NCBI GenBank assembly: GCA_045600125.1
Contig: JAZRXH010000061.1
Coordinates: 1-64,000, forward strand
Direction: 5' to 3'
DNA from: SIG622 sp045600125
Lineage (GTDB): Bacteria; Bacillota; Clostridia; Oscillospirales; CAG-382
Length of the DNA: 64,000 bases
In this document: piece after piece, positions 26,052 through 34,528 of the stretch
How positions within the stretch are numbered: the first letter of the stretch is position 1
How the letters are laid out: every line of letters begins with the position of its first letter
Notes under the pieces: generated by a model
The model's input: only the letters and a program-made list of their open reading frames with translations
Told to the model about the DNA's origin: nothing
The model's database searches: none
Position numbers and translations under genes: made by a program

Positions 26052-27509
26052 TTATGCTGCGTTCATAAGCTCCGACACCGTGACGAATTCATATCCCATA
26101 TCCCGGAGTTTCGGAAGAAGAAGACGGAGAGCGGCGGGGGTGGGACTTTCCTTTGCATCAAAATCGTGAAAAAGAATGATATCGCCGTCGCAAAGCCCCT
26201 CCATCACCGTCCCGACGACTTCTTCCACCGAAGGGTTTGCCCAGTCCCGTGTATCCTGCCGCCAGGACCACAGCACCGCCGTACAGCCGTTTTCGGCTGT
26301 TTTTTCAACGAGTGCATTGTTCAGATAGCCTCCCGGCGGACGGAAAAGAACGGGAGGCTTTCCGGTGATTTCGGCAAGAACCGTTTGCGTCTTTTCGATC
26401 TCTTCGCCGTACTTTTCCGGAGAGAGCTTCCGCATATTCGGGTGTGAGTAGGTGTGGTTCCCGATCTCGTGCCCTCTCGCCGATTCTTCTTTGACGATCT
26501 CCGGGTACCTTTCGGCATTTTCACCGATCAGAAAGAAGGTCGCCTTTGCATCGTATTCATCGAGAATGCCGAGAATTTCCTCGGTATACTGCTTCCCGGG
26601 ACCGTCGTCAAAGGTCAGAGCGATCTTGCCGGGAGCGCCTCGGTTGGCTACGATGACGTGACTGTTTCCGTCCTCATAGGTGTAATCGCTGATCTTGCCC
26701 GCCGCTTCGGCTTTGTCGGCGCAGCTTCCGTTTTCCGTTTTTCCGAATTCATCCAGCCTTTTGAAAATATACCCGTCGGCTTTCAGCGTTTTGATAAGAT
26801 CGCTCATGATCGCCGCATTGGTGGCGGAGGTCGGGTGGAGAAGCAGCACACAGCCGGGATGGATTCTTGAGAGAAGCAGTGATTTTGCTTTTTCGGGGTC
26901 CGGCTGTTTCTTGTTGTCCCAATCGGCATAGGCAAGGGACCAAAAGACCGTTTTATACCCGAGCGCCTTTGCCGTTTCAAGATTCAGCCGTGAATAGGCT
27001 CCTTCGGGCGGACGGTAGTATTTCGCCATCTCAAGTCCGAGAGTCTCCCGCAGGATGTCCTCGTTGTCGGTCAGTTCTTTCCGGAAGACTTCTTTATCCG
27101 TCACTTCCGACATATTCCGGTGCGATTTTGTATGGTTGCATAAAAGATGCCCTTCGTCGTGCATCCGAAGAACAAGCTCCGGCACCGACCTTGCCACATT
27201 GGGCAGAAGGAAAAAGGCGCCCGGCACGTTTTCTTCCTGAAGCACGTCAAGGATCTTTTCGATATTTCCGTTTTCGTATCCGGCGTCAAAGGTCAGATAG
27301 ACGGACTTTTCCCCGCTGCCGTCAAGGACGATCACGTCGTTTTCCGAAAGGAAGGCGGCGTCCTCGGGAAGAAGCGGCGCCTCGCCGTGACTTCTGTATT
27401 GAAGATACCAGTTTTTTTCGCCTTGAGCAAAAACAGACGAAGGATATACAAATAGCAGCGCATATATGCAAACGAATATGCATATCCTGCGCAGCGCAGT
27501 TTTTTTCAT
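26052..27509 (-). CDS. Tandem polysaccharide deacetylase: PdaA-like plus PgdA-like NodB domains
   Basis: The ~485-residue secreted protein begins with a signal peptide ending near SSVFAQG. It then has two NodB homology domains. The first (about residues 60-255) has YLTFDAGYENGN, CNHTKSHRNMS and YYRPPEGAYSR, close to PdaA, which deacetylates muramic acid during delta-lactam formation. The second (about 285-480) has ALTFDDGPGKQYT, IGNHTYSHPNMR, FRPPGGYLN and ILFHDFDAKE, typical of PgdA/chitin-deacetylase types with the Asp-His-His metal site. The fused pair suggests two deacetylation activities on one secreted wall enzyme. ATG 27509, placed after GAGGTGA, is preferred to GTG 27521. Confidence 0.85.
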   Translation of the reverse strand: MKKTALRRICIFVCIYALLFVYPSSVFAQGEKNWYLQYRSHGEAPLLPEDAAFLSENDVIVLDGSGEKSVYLTFDAGYENGNIEKILDVLQEENVPGAFFLLPNVARSVPELVLRMHDEGHLLCNHTKSHRNMSEVTDKEVFRKELTDNEDILRETLGLEMAKYYRPPEGAYSRLNLETAKALGYKTVFWSLAYADWDNKKQPDPEKAKSLLLSRIHPGCVLLLHPTSATNAAIMSDLIKTLKADGYIFKRLDEFGKTENGSCADKAEAAGKISDYTYEDGNSHVIVANRGAPGKIALTFDDGPGKQYTEEILGILDEYDAKATFFLIGENAERYPEIVKEESARGHEIGNHTYSHPNMRKLSPEKYGEEIEKTQTVLAEITGKPPVLFRPPGGYLNNALVEKTAENGCTAVLWSWRQDTRDWANPSVEEVVGTVMEGLCDGDIILFHDFDAKESPTPAALRLLLPKLRDMGYEFVTVSELMNAA

Positions 27510-27658
27510 AGAAAGCTTCACCTCGCTTGCCGCTTTATCATTTGACGGAATGGCTTGAAATATGATTGAAAATTACTGTCAATATATCTAAATTGTTGGT
27601 TTATATTCGGAAAATATTGTAATATCGTACAAAAACAAAGGAATTTCGCAAAAGCCTC

Positions 27659-27687
27659 TTGACAACTGCATAAATATGCAGTATAAT
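27659..27687 (+). promoter_or_regulatory. argG promoter with palindromic ArgR-type operator in the spacer
   Basis: TTGACA (27659-27664) and TATAAT (27682-27687) are 17 bp apart. The spacer is filled by the perfect palindrome ACTGCATAAATATGCAGT (27665-27682), which resembles an ARG box. A bound ArgR/AhrC repressor would exclude RNA polymerase. A second short palindrome ACGCATATGCGT lies at 27710-27721. Confidence 0.8.
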
Positions 27688-27744
27688 AGTTGCATCGTTA
27701 TAACAAAGCACGCATATGCGTGTAAGAAATATGAGGGATTGAAA

Positions 27745-29013
27745 ATGGATAAGTCTAAGATCAAAAAGGTCGTTCTTGCATACTCGGGAGGTCTTGACAC
27801 CTCGATCATCATTCCGTGGCTTAAGGAAAACTACAACAACTGCGAAGTCATCGCCGTTTCCGGCAACGTAGGTCAGGCGGACGAGCTGGAGGGACTTGAA
27901 GAGAAGGCTCGGAAGACCGGCGCTTCCAAGCTTTTCATCGAAGACCTCACCGATGTTTTCGTGGATGAATTCATCGTTCCCACCGTGAAGGCTGGCGCAA
28001 AGTACGAGGAATATATGCTCGGTACCTCCTTCGCCCGTCCCATCATCGCAAAGCGTCTTGTGGAGATCGCTCTCGCCGAGGGCGCCGACGCCATCTGCCA
28101 CGGCTGTACCGGTAAGGGCAACGACCAGGTTCGTTTCGAGCTTGCCATCAAGGCTTTCGCTCCCGATATGCCCATCATCGCTCCCTGGCGTGAATGGTCC
28201 ATCAAGTCCCGTGACGAGGAGATTGACTACGCCGAAGCCCACAACGTGCCTCTCAAGATCAACCGTGAGACCAACTACTCCAAGGATAAAAACCTCTGGC
28301 ACCTCTCTCACGAGGGTCTCGACCTCGAGGACGCAGGCAACGAGCCTCTTTACGAGAAGGACGGCTTCCTTGAAATGGGCGTTTCTCCCATCAAGGCTCC
28401 CGATATGCCCACCTATATCACCCTCGACTTCGACAAGGGCTGCCCCGTTGCTCTCAACGGCAAGAAGATGAGCGCCAAGGATATCATCCTCAAGCTCAAC
28501 AAGCTGGGCGGCGAAAACGGTATCGGGCTTCTCGACATCGTGGAAAACCGTCTTGTGGGCATGAAGTGCCGCGGCGTGTACGAAACTCCCGGCGGAGCGA
28601 TCCTCTACTTCGCTCATAACTACCTCGAAACCATCTGCCTCGACAAGATGACCGCTCACAAGAAGGAAGAACTCGCCATCACCTTCGCAGAGCTCGTTTA
28701 CAACGGCCAGTGGTATACGCCTCTCCGTGAAGCCCTCTCCGCTTTCGTGGACAAGACCCAGGAAAGAGTTACCGGTTCCGTAAAGCTCAAGCTCTACAAG
28801 GGCAACATCATTAAGGCGGGCGTATGGAGCGACTATTCGCTCTACTCCGAAGAGATCGCAACCTTCGGCGAGGATGACTGCTACAATCAGGCTGATTCCG
28901 CAGGCTTCATCAACCTCTACGGACTTCCCATCAAGGTGCAGGCGCAGGTCAACGCAAAGCTCGCCGCAAAGCCCGCTAAGAAGGGCTGCAGGAAGAGCTG
29001 CAAGACAAAGTAA
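27745..29013 (+). CDS. argG: Argininosuccinate synthase
   Basis: ArgG joins citrulline and aspartate using ATP to make argininosuccinate, the penultimate step of arginine synthesis. The 422-residue protein has the P-loop-like AYSGGLDTSI near its start, GCTGKGNDQVRFE, APWREW and ETPGGAILYFAHNYLE, all family hallmarks. The ATG at 27745 follows GAGGGA and gives MDKSKIKKVVLAYSGG; upstream in-frame starts are not supported. The last residues (KPAKKGCRKSCKTK) form a short basic tail with two cysteines that the family does not need. argH lies 165 bp downstream. Confidence 0.97.
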   Translation: MDKSKIKKVVLAYSGGLDTSIIIPWLKENYNNCEVIAVSGNVGQADELEGLEEKARKTGASKLFIEDLTDVFVDEFIVPTVKAGAKYEEYMLGTSFARPIIAKRLVEIALAEGADAICHGCTGKGNDQVRFELAIKAFAPDMPIIAPWREWSIKSRDEEIDYAEAHNVPLKINRETNYSKDKNLWHLSHEGLDLEDAGNEPLYEKDGFLEMGVSPIKAPDMPTYITLDFDKGCPVALNGKKMSAKDIILKLNKLGGENGIGLLDIVENRLVGMKCRGVYETPGGAILYFAHNYLETICLDKMTAHKKEELAITFAELVYNGQWYTPLREALSAFVDKTQERVTGSVKLKLYKGNIIKAGVWSDYSLYSEEIATFGEDDCYNQADSAGFINLYGLPIKVQAQVNAKLAAKPAKKGCRKSCKTK

Positions 29014-29030
29014 AAGAATGAATACGAAAG

Positions 29031-29063
29031 CCGGGTTTTGCAAGGACCGCAAAGCTCGGTTTT
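29031..29063 (+). terminator. Weak hairpin between argG and argH
   Basis: CCGGGTTTTGC and GCAAAGCTCGG pair with two G-U pairs, followed by TTTTC. It may only partly terminate transcription and could lower argH expression relative to argG. Confidence 0.45.
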
Positions 29064-29178
29064 CGGTTATTTTCTAAGAGGAGCAGGGCGGCTTTTGAAA
29101 ATACGGCATTCCCGCCCGGGATGCCGCCGGAGTATTTTTAATCATTTACCGAAAGACAAAAAAGATAAGGAGATTTAT

Positions 29179-30558
29179 ATGGCGCAGGATAAAATGTGGG
29201 CAGGACGCTTCCAGAAGGCTCTCGATAAGGTGGCGGACGATTTCAATTCCTCCATCCGCATCGACAAAAGAATGTACAGGCAGGATATCACCGGCTCGAT
29301 GGCGCATGCCTTTATGCTCGGTCGGCAGGGAATCATTTCGGCAAAGGAAAGCGAAGAGATCATCGCCGCTCTGGAGGGCATCCTTTCGGATATCGAAAGC
29401 GGCGCTCTTGCCATTGACGAGGAAGCGGAGGACATCCATATGTTCGTGGAGTCGGTGCTGACAAAGCGGATCGGCGACACCGGAAAGAAGCTCCATACCG
29501 CAAGAAGCCGGAACGATCAGGTCGCCCTCGACGTGCGTCTGTATCTTCGTGACGAAACAAATGACATTATTGCGCTTCTGAAAAAGATGCTTTCCGCCAT
29601 CGTCAAGGTAGCATCCGAGAATAAGGACGCCATCATGCCCGGCTATACCCATCTGCAGAGAGCGCAGCCCATCGTTTTTGCGCATCAGATCCTTGCCTAC
29701 GGCATGATGCTCGAACGGGATATCACAAGACTTTCCGACGCTCTTCGCCGGATGAATCTTTCTCCTCTCGGCTCCTGCGCTCTTGCCGGAACGACCTATG
29801 ACACGAACCGGATGACGGTCGCCGAAAAGCTGGGGTTTGACGGCATCACCCGCAACTCCATCGACGGCGTTTCGGACAGAGATTTCTGCGTAGAACTGGA
29901 AAGCGCCTTTTCCATTCTCATGATGCACCTCTCGAGGCTTTCCGAGGAGATCATCCTCTGGTCCAGCTGGGAGTTCAAGTTCGTGGAGCTCGACGACTCC
30001 TTTACCACCGGCTCCAGTATCATGCCGCAGAAGAAGAATTCGGATATGGCGGAGCTCGTCCGGGGCAAGACCGGCAGAGTATACGGAAACCTCATCGCTA
30101 CCCTCACCATGCTCAAAGGACTCCCGCTCGCCTATAACAAGGACATGCAGGAGGACAAGGAAGCCATTTTCGACAGCATCGACACGGTGAAAAAGTGCCT
30201 TGAGGTCTATATACCCATGCTGGAGACCATGAAGGTCAAAAAGGATAATATGCTCAAGGCGGCAAGGACCGGCTTCATCAACGCCACCGACCTTGCGGAT
30301 TATCTCGCCAAGAAGAACGTGCCCTTCCGCACGGCGTATAAGATCGTGGGTCAGATTGTTGCCGAGTGCATCTCCAAGGGTGTCGTTCTGGAAGAACTGA
30401 GTCTTGAGGAGTACAAGTGCCACAGCGAGGTCTTCGATAACGACCTTTACGAAGAGATATCCCTTGAGACCTGCGTCGAAAAGAGAATTTCCGCCGGCGG
30501 CACCGGGCGTGCCTCGGTGGACGCACAGATCGAATATCTTATCAACGCCGCAAAATGA
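29179..30558 (+). CDS. argH: Argininosuccinate lyase
   Basis: ArgH splits argininosuccinate into arginine and fumarate. The 459-residue protein opens with MWAGRFQKALDKV and has HTARSRNDQVALDVRL, TPGYTHL-type GYTHLQRAQP and the superfamily signature SSIMPQKKN, with the flexible loop serine. The start ATG at 29179 follows AAGGAG. It belongs with argG as the last two steps of arginine synthesis and is followed by a strong terminator. Confidence 0.97.
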   Translation: MAQDKMWAGRFQKALDKVADDFNSSIRIDKRMYRQDITGSMAHAFMLGRQGIISAKESEEIIAALEGILSDIESGALAIDEEAEDIHMFVESVLTKRIGDTGKKLHTARSRNDQVALDVRLYLRDETNDIIALLKKMLSAIVKVASENKDAIMPGYTHLQRAQPIVFAHQILAYGMMLERDITRLSDALRRMNLSPLGSCALAGTTYDTNRMTVAEKLGFDGITRNSIDGVSDRDFCVELESAFSILMMHLSRLSEEIILWSSWEFKFVELDDSFTTGSSIMPQKKNSDMAELVRGKTGRVYGNLIATLTMLKGLPLAYNKDMQEDKEAIFDSIDTVKKCLEVYIPMLETMKVKKDNMLKAARTGFINATDLADYLAKKNVPFRTAYKIVGQIVAECISKGVVLEELSLEEYKCHSEVFDNDLYEEISLETCVEKRISAGGTGRASVDAQIEYLINAAK

Positions 30559-30594
30559 GAATTGCTTCCCTATAAGACCTGTAAGAAACGAAAA

Positions 30595-30635
30595 GAAGTC
30601 CGCAGACCGTTTGGTTTTTGCGGATTTCTTTTTTT
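30595..30635 (+). terminator. Intrinsic terminator after argH
   Basis: GAAGTCCGCA and TGCGGATTTC (30595-30628) pair and are followed by seven T residues. Confidence 0.85.
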
Positions 30636-30744
30636 GCCTGCGGCTTCCCGCTGTGAGCGCCATGGAGACGTCGGAATATACTGTGACAAGTTGGGTGCTG
30701 CTTTCTTTTTGCCAAGACTTCAAAACGAAAGGACAGATAACAGT

Positions 30745-30957
30745 ATGTACAACATCATGGTTTTCAGCTCGGTGACCTACGCTCTCAAAGCGCAGACCTG
30801 CCTTGAAGGGGCGGGGATCCGGACAAGACTTGAAAAACTCAAAAAAGAACAGAGCCTTCGGGGCTGCGGGTACGGGCTCCGGATAAGAAACGGCGATATC
30901 ATAGCGGCAAAGAACCTTCTCGACAGAGAAAGAGTCAAGATCATCGAGATTTATTAA
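30745..30957 (+). CDS. DUF3343 protein, putative sulfur/selenium carrier-like
   Basis: The 70-residue protein fits the DUF3343 pattern: a short beta-alpha fold starting MYNIMVFSSVTYALKA, with the conserved RGCGYGLRI segment carrying the Cys-Gly pair. The family is described as putative sulfur/selenium carrier-like. It is followed 69 bp later by a NifS-like PLP enzyme that could donate persulfide. GAAAGGA precedes the ATG at a long distance. Carrier function is inferred from family and neighbour, not shown. Confidence 0.75.
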   Translation: MYNIMVFSSVTYALKAQTCLEGAGIRTRLEKLKKEQSLRGCGYGLRIRNGDIIAAKNLLDRERVKIIEIY

Positions 30958-31026
30958 ATAAAAAAGTGCCATTGCAAAGAAGCCGAAAAAACGGCGGAAC
31001 ATAAACAAAAGGAGGATGTTTAGCCC

Positions 31027-32175
31027 ATGGGGATCCTGTATTTCGATCATGCCGCCACCAGCTTCCCGAAGCCCCCGAGCGTTATCAGCGCCGTCCGGCG
31101 CTCCTTCGATGAATGCGGCGGGAATCCCGGGAGAAGCGGGCACAAGCTGTCTGTAAACGCCGCAAGAGCCGTCTTTGATTGCCGGAATGAGCTGTGCGCT
31201 CTGTTCGGTATCAATACGCCGGAGCGGGTCTGCTTTGCGGGAAATGCCACCTATGCATTGAATATGGCGATAAACGGTCTATACGAGAAGAACAGCCATA
31301 TCGTGGTCTCGAACCTCGAGCATAACTCGGTCCTGAGACCGGTGCATCATCTCTGCGAAGACGAAGAGAATCACGGCTCCTATTCCGTCTTTGACGCTCT
31401 CGGGTCCGATGAAGAAGTCTTACGGAATTTTCTTCTGTCGCTTCGGAAGGACACCCGCCTTGCTGTGATCACCGCCGCCTCCAACGTCTGCGGAAAAATA
31501 CTGCCGCTGAAAGAGCTTTCCGCCCTTTGCAGAGAAAGGAATATCCGCCTTATCGTGGACGCTTCGCAGGCAGCGGGTGAGATCCCTATCGACCTTCGTG
31601 CGCTCTGTGCCGACGCTTTTTGCAGTGCCGGACACAAAGGACTTCTGGGACCTATGGGAACCGGCTTTGCCGTATTCGGTGAAAAGGTCACGCCGCATCC
31701 GTTTGCCTTCGGCGGCAACGGCGTACAGTCCTTCGAGCGGACGATGGGGGATGCCCTCCCCGAAAGCCTTGAAGCAGGCACCCTGAACACTCCCGGTATT
31801 GCGGGACTCTGTGCGGGCGCACAATACATCCGCACGGTGGGGGTATCCGAGATCCGGCAAAGGACCGCCTGCCTCGAGCGTCAGCTCACCGAGGGACTGC
31901 AGAACTGCGGTGCCGAGGTCTACGGCATATACCGTAACAAAACGCCGGTCGTCCTTTTTAACGTCATAGGGAAAGGTGCTGCGGAGGTGTCGTCCTTTCT
32001 CGACTCAAAGGGCGTCTGCACGAGAAGCGGTCTTCACTGCGCGCCGCTTGCCCATACGGCACTCGGAACGGAAAAGGACGGTGCGGTGCGGGTGAGCCTC
32101 GGCTTCTCCAATACCCCGAAGGAGGTAGACCGCTTTCTCTGCATTATGAGGCGCTATATAAGGTGCGGCGATTAA
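31027..32175 (+). CDS. Cysteine desulfurase-like class V aminotransferase
   Basis: The 382-residue PLP enzyme opens with YFDHAATSFPKPPSV. It has the PLP lysine in CSAGHKGLLGPMGTGF and the loop cysteine in RSGLHCAPLAH, where cysteine desulfurases or selenocysteine lyases carry the persulfide. It resembles the short NifS-like subgroup often found next to DUF3343 rather than IscS of the Fe-S pathway, and no iscU or selD is present in the window. AAAGGAGGATG precedes the ATG. Desulfurase or selenocysteine lyase activity is the likely reaction. Confidence 0.88.
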   Translation: MGILYFDHAATSFPKPPSVISAVRRSFDECGGNPGRSGHKLSVNAARAVFDCRNELCALFGINTPERVCFAGNATYALNMAINGLYEKNSHIVVSNLEHNSVLRPVHHLCEDEENHGSYSVFDALGSDEEVLRNFLLSLRKDTRLAVITAASNVCGKILPLKELSALCRERNIRLIVDASQAAGEIPIDLRALCADAFCSAGHKGLLGPMGTGFAVFGEKVTPHPFAFGGNGVQSFERTMGDALPESLEAGTLNTPGIAGLCAGAQYIRTVGVSEIRQRTACLERQLTEGLQNCGAEVYGIYRNKTPVVLFNVIGKGAAEVSSFLDSKGVCTRSGLHCAPLAHTALGTEKDGAVRVSLGFSNTPKEVDRFLCIMRRYIRCGD

Positions 32176-32258
32176 GTCTATATTTACTTTGTTTTTCCTT
32201 TGGTAATTTCGTATAATTTCAGCATTTCCGGTGAAAATAGATGCCGGAGGTGTTCTTT

Positions 32259-33248
32259 ATGCAATTCGACAAAAACAGATTCAAGAAGCAGCTTGTAAGC
32301 GGGGGCATATACATAGCCCTTGCAGCCGCCGTTGTTACGGTCACTCTCAGCGGAGTCAACGGCATTCTCGGCGGCAGCGGCTATGGTATACAGGACAAGG
32401 ACAAAACGGATAACGGTCTGAAGCTCCCGGAGACCTCAATTCTTCAAAAAGAGCAGGCAAAAACCGATCCCTTCGACTCGCCGTATTTTGAAAAGGAAAC
32501 GACCGTTTCGGATAACGCATCGGGGATCAGCGCCGAGGTACACGGAAAGAACGGCGACGCCGGAAGTGATTTGTCCGGTGCTGAAAAAGACGAAAAGTCT
32601 TCCGCCGCTGACGATCATGAAAAAGCCGAGCCGATGCCGAAGCAGGGGACGGCGGTCCCGCATTATTCGGACACTTCGACATCCGAGCCCGACGATTCTC
32701 TTTCCGTCACATCCGAGCCGTCCGGCGTAATCGGAGTGTATCCGGAGACCGAAGAAGAGCCGTTGTCCGCAAGCGGCGAGCCGGAGGGCGTGGAGTATCC
32801 CACCGAGCCGGAGGAGACCTATTACGGCTTCTACTGCAAGCCCGCCGACGGGTATATCGAACGGCAGTATTCCGATAACGAACTGCTCTATTCTCCCACC
32901 ATGGGGGACTACCGCACCCATGACGGCATCGACATCACGGGCGATCCCGGAAGCCCGGTCAGAGCCATATACGGGGGCGTTGTCGAGAGTATGTACTATG
33001 ACGACTTTATGGGTTATACCGTCGTCATCGACCACAAGGACGGCATACGGTCGGTGTATTCCAACCTGTCTGAGGCGGTGCCGAACGGGCTCTGCGTCGG
33101 TAAGAGCGTGGAAACGGGAGAGGTCATCGGTGGCATCGGCAACAGCGCCGGCTGTGAGTGCGCCGACGTTTATCATCTCCATCTCTCAATCACGAAGGAC
33201 GGGAAGAATATCGACCCGGCGGCATTTCTCAGAAGCTACGGGGAATAA
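32259..33248 (+). CDS. Membrane-anchored M23 (LytM) metallopeptidase, SpoIIQ-like
   Basis: The ~329-residue protein starts MQFDKNRFKKQL after GGAGGTG. One transmembrane segment lies near residues 15-32. A long acidic Ser/Thr/Pro/Glu-rich region (~50-180) is probably flexible. The C-terminal LytM domain has THDGIDITGD, giving the first His and Asp zinc ligands, and YHLHLSI, giving the HxH motif, so the zinc site is complete. The topology resembles SpoIIQ, the forespore protein of sporulating Clostridia, but the same layout occurs in general wall endopeptidases. No sporulation genes flank it here. Confidence 0.8.
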   Translation: MQFDKNRFKKQLVSGGIYIALAAAVVTVTLSGVNGILGGSGYGIQDKDKTDNGLKLPETSILQKEQAKTDPFDSPYFEKETTVSDNASGISAEVHGKNGDAGSDLSGAEKDEKSSAADDHEKAEPMPKQGTAVPHYSDTSTSEPDDSLSVTSEPSGVIGVYPETEEEPLSASGEPEGVEYPTEPEETYYGFYCKPADGYIERQYSDNELLYSPTMGDYRTHDGIDITGDPGSPVRAIYGGVVESMYYDDFMGYTVVIDHKDGIRSVYSNLSEAVPNGLCVGKSVETGEVIGGIGNSAGCECADVYHLHLSITKDGKNIDPAAFLRSYGE

Positions 33249-33259
33249 ACATGTTTTTG

Positions 33260-33290
33260 GCGGAGGCATCGTCGGTGCTTCCGCTTTTTT
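33260..33290 (+). terminator. Intrinsic terminator after the M23 gene
   Basis: GCGGAGGCA and TGCTTCCGC pair with one G-U pair and are followed by six T residues. Confidence 0.8.
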
Positions 33291-33301
33291 GCCTCTGCCT
33301 A

Positions 33302-33330
33302 TTGACACGCACGGCTTTTGCGATTATAAT
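33302..33330 (+). promoter_or_regulatory. Sigma-A promoter of the serine hydrolase gene
   Basis: TTGACA (33302-33307) and TATAAT (33325-33330), both perfect consensus, are 17 bp apart, just ahead of the gene at 33373. Confidence 0.88.
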
Positions 33331-33372
33331 TGTACCTGACAAATCGAAAGATAACCGAAAGGACGATAAATC

Positions 33373-34461
33373 ATGTACGAAAAACTGAAAATGTACGCCG
33401 ACTCTTTCCTGAATATGGGCGTGCCGGGCTTCGACCTGCTCATCTATAAGGACGGCAGCGAGTGCTTCCGCTATTCCGGAGGCTATTCCGACCTTGAAAA
33501 TAAGATCCCGATAAAGGGAAACGAAAGATATAACATCTATTCCTGCTCAAAGCCGATCACCTGCAGTGCCGCTCTGCAGCTTTATGAAAAAGGACTTTTC
33601 AAGCTATCGGATAAGCTCTGCGAGTATATGCCGGAGTTTGAAAACATGACCGTGCGGGTCGGCGATGAAATCGTAAAGGCGGATCATTACATAACCGTCG
33701 ACAACCTCTTCACCATGACGGCGGGATTTACTTATGACCTCGGTACCGAGAACATGAAGCGCTGCCGCACCGAGACATACGGCAAATGCCCCACAAGAGA
33801 GGCGATGCGCTATCTTGCCAAAGACCCGCTTTCTTTTCAGCCGGGCGAAAAGTGGCAGTACAGCCTCTGCCACGACGTTCTGGCGGCGCTGGTGGAGGTG
33901 CTGTCGGGAGAAAAGTTCGAGGACTACGTAAAGAAGAATATCTTTGATAAGCTGGGCATGAAGCATTCCACCTTTATGCTTCCCGAAAACGAGCTGGATA
34001 CGATCGCCTGCCACTACCGCTTCAACAACGGGACCGGCAAGGCGGAGAACTGCGGAAAGAACATCCAGACCTTCAAGATTGGCTCGGAGTATGCCTCCGG
34101 CGGTGCGGGATGTATCTCCACGGTCGATGACTATATCAAATTCCTCGAAGCCCTCCGTGTCGGTGACGTGATCCTTGCCAAGGAAACGATCGACCTTATG
34201 GCGACCGGAAGACTTACGCCCTCTCAGATGGCGACCTATAATCAGGGCGGCTACGATTACGGACTCGGCGTAAGGTGCCCGCTCCAAGAGGGTGCCGACT
34301 ATATCAGAACCGACTTCGGCTGGGGCGGCGCCGCAGGAGCCTACCTTGCGGTCAACAGAAAGCTGAATTATACGCTCTTCTATGCACAGCACCTGATGAA
34401 CTCGCCGAACCAGACCATCCGCCGAGGCGTCAGCGACCTCTTTGCGGAAACTCTGCGATAA
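33373..34461 (+). CDS. Serine hydrolase of the beta-lactamase class C / EstB family
   Basis: The 362-residue protein has the SxxK nucleophile motif in IYSCSKPITCSA and the GWGGAAGAYL block near the C-terminus. The middle motif reads QYSLCHDVLAAL, keeping the tyrosine of YxN but not the asparagine. This fits esterase or D-amino-acid peptidase relatives better than true beta-lactamases. There is no signal peptide, so it should be cytoplasmic. It has its own promoter and terminator. The substrate is unknown. Confidence 0.83.
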   Translation: MYEKLKMYADSFLNMGVPGFDLLIYKDGSECFRYSGGYSDLENKIPIKGNERYNIYSCSKPITCSAALQLYEKGLFKLSDKLCEYMPEFENMTVRVGDEIVKADHYITVDNLFTMTAGFTYDLGTENMKRCRTETYGKCPTREAMRYLAKDPLSFQPGEKWQYSLCHDVLAALVEVLSGEKFEDYVKKNIFDKLGMKHSTFMLPENELDTIACHYRFNNGTGKAENCGKNIQTFKIGSEYASGGAGCISTVDDYIKFLEALRVGDVILAKETIDLMATGRLTPSQMATYNQGGYDYGLGVRCPLQEGADYIRTDFGWGGAAGAYLAVNRKLNYTLFYAQHLMNSPNQTIRRGVSDLFAETLR

Positions 34462-34476
34462 ATCACCGCATCGAAA

Positions 34477-34509
34477 AATGCTCACTGCCGAAAAAGGACA
34501 GTGAGCATT
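34477..34509. terminator. Bidirectional terminator between the serine hydrolase gene and ligA
   Basis: AATGCTCACTG and CAGTGAGCATT form an 11-bp stem. The minus strand continues TTTTTCG and the plus strand CTTAT, so it best serves ligA, while also lying just after the plus-strand gene. Confidence 0.75.
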
Positions 34510-34528
34510 CTTATATTCCGATATTTGC

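Noticed and set aside
33373..34461. Class C beta-lactamase / antibiotic resistance gene
   Set aside because: There is no signal peptide and the YxN motif lacks its asparagine; an esterase or peptidase role is more likely.
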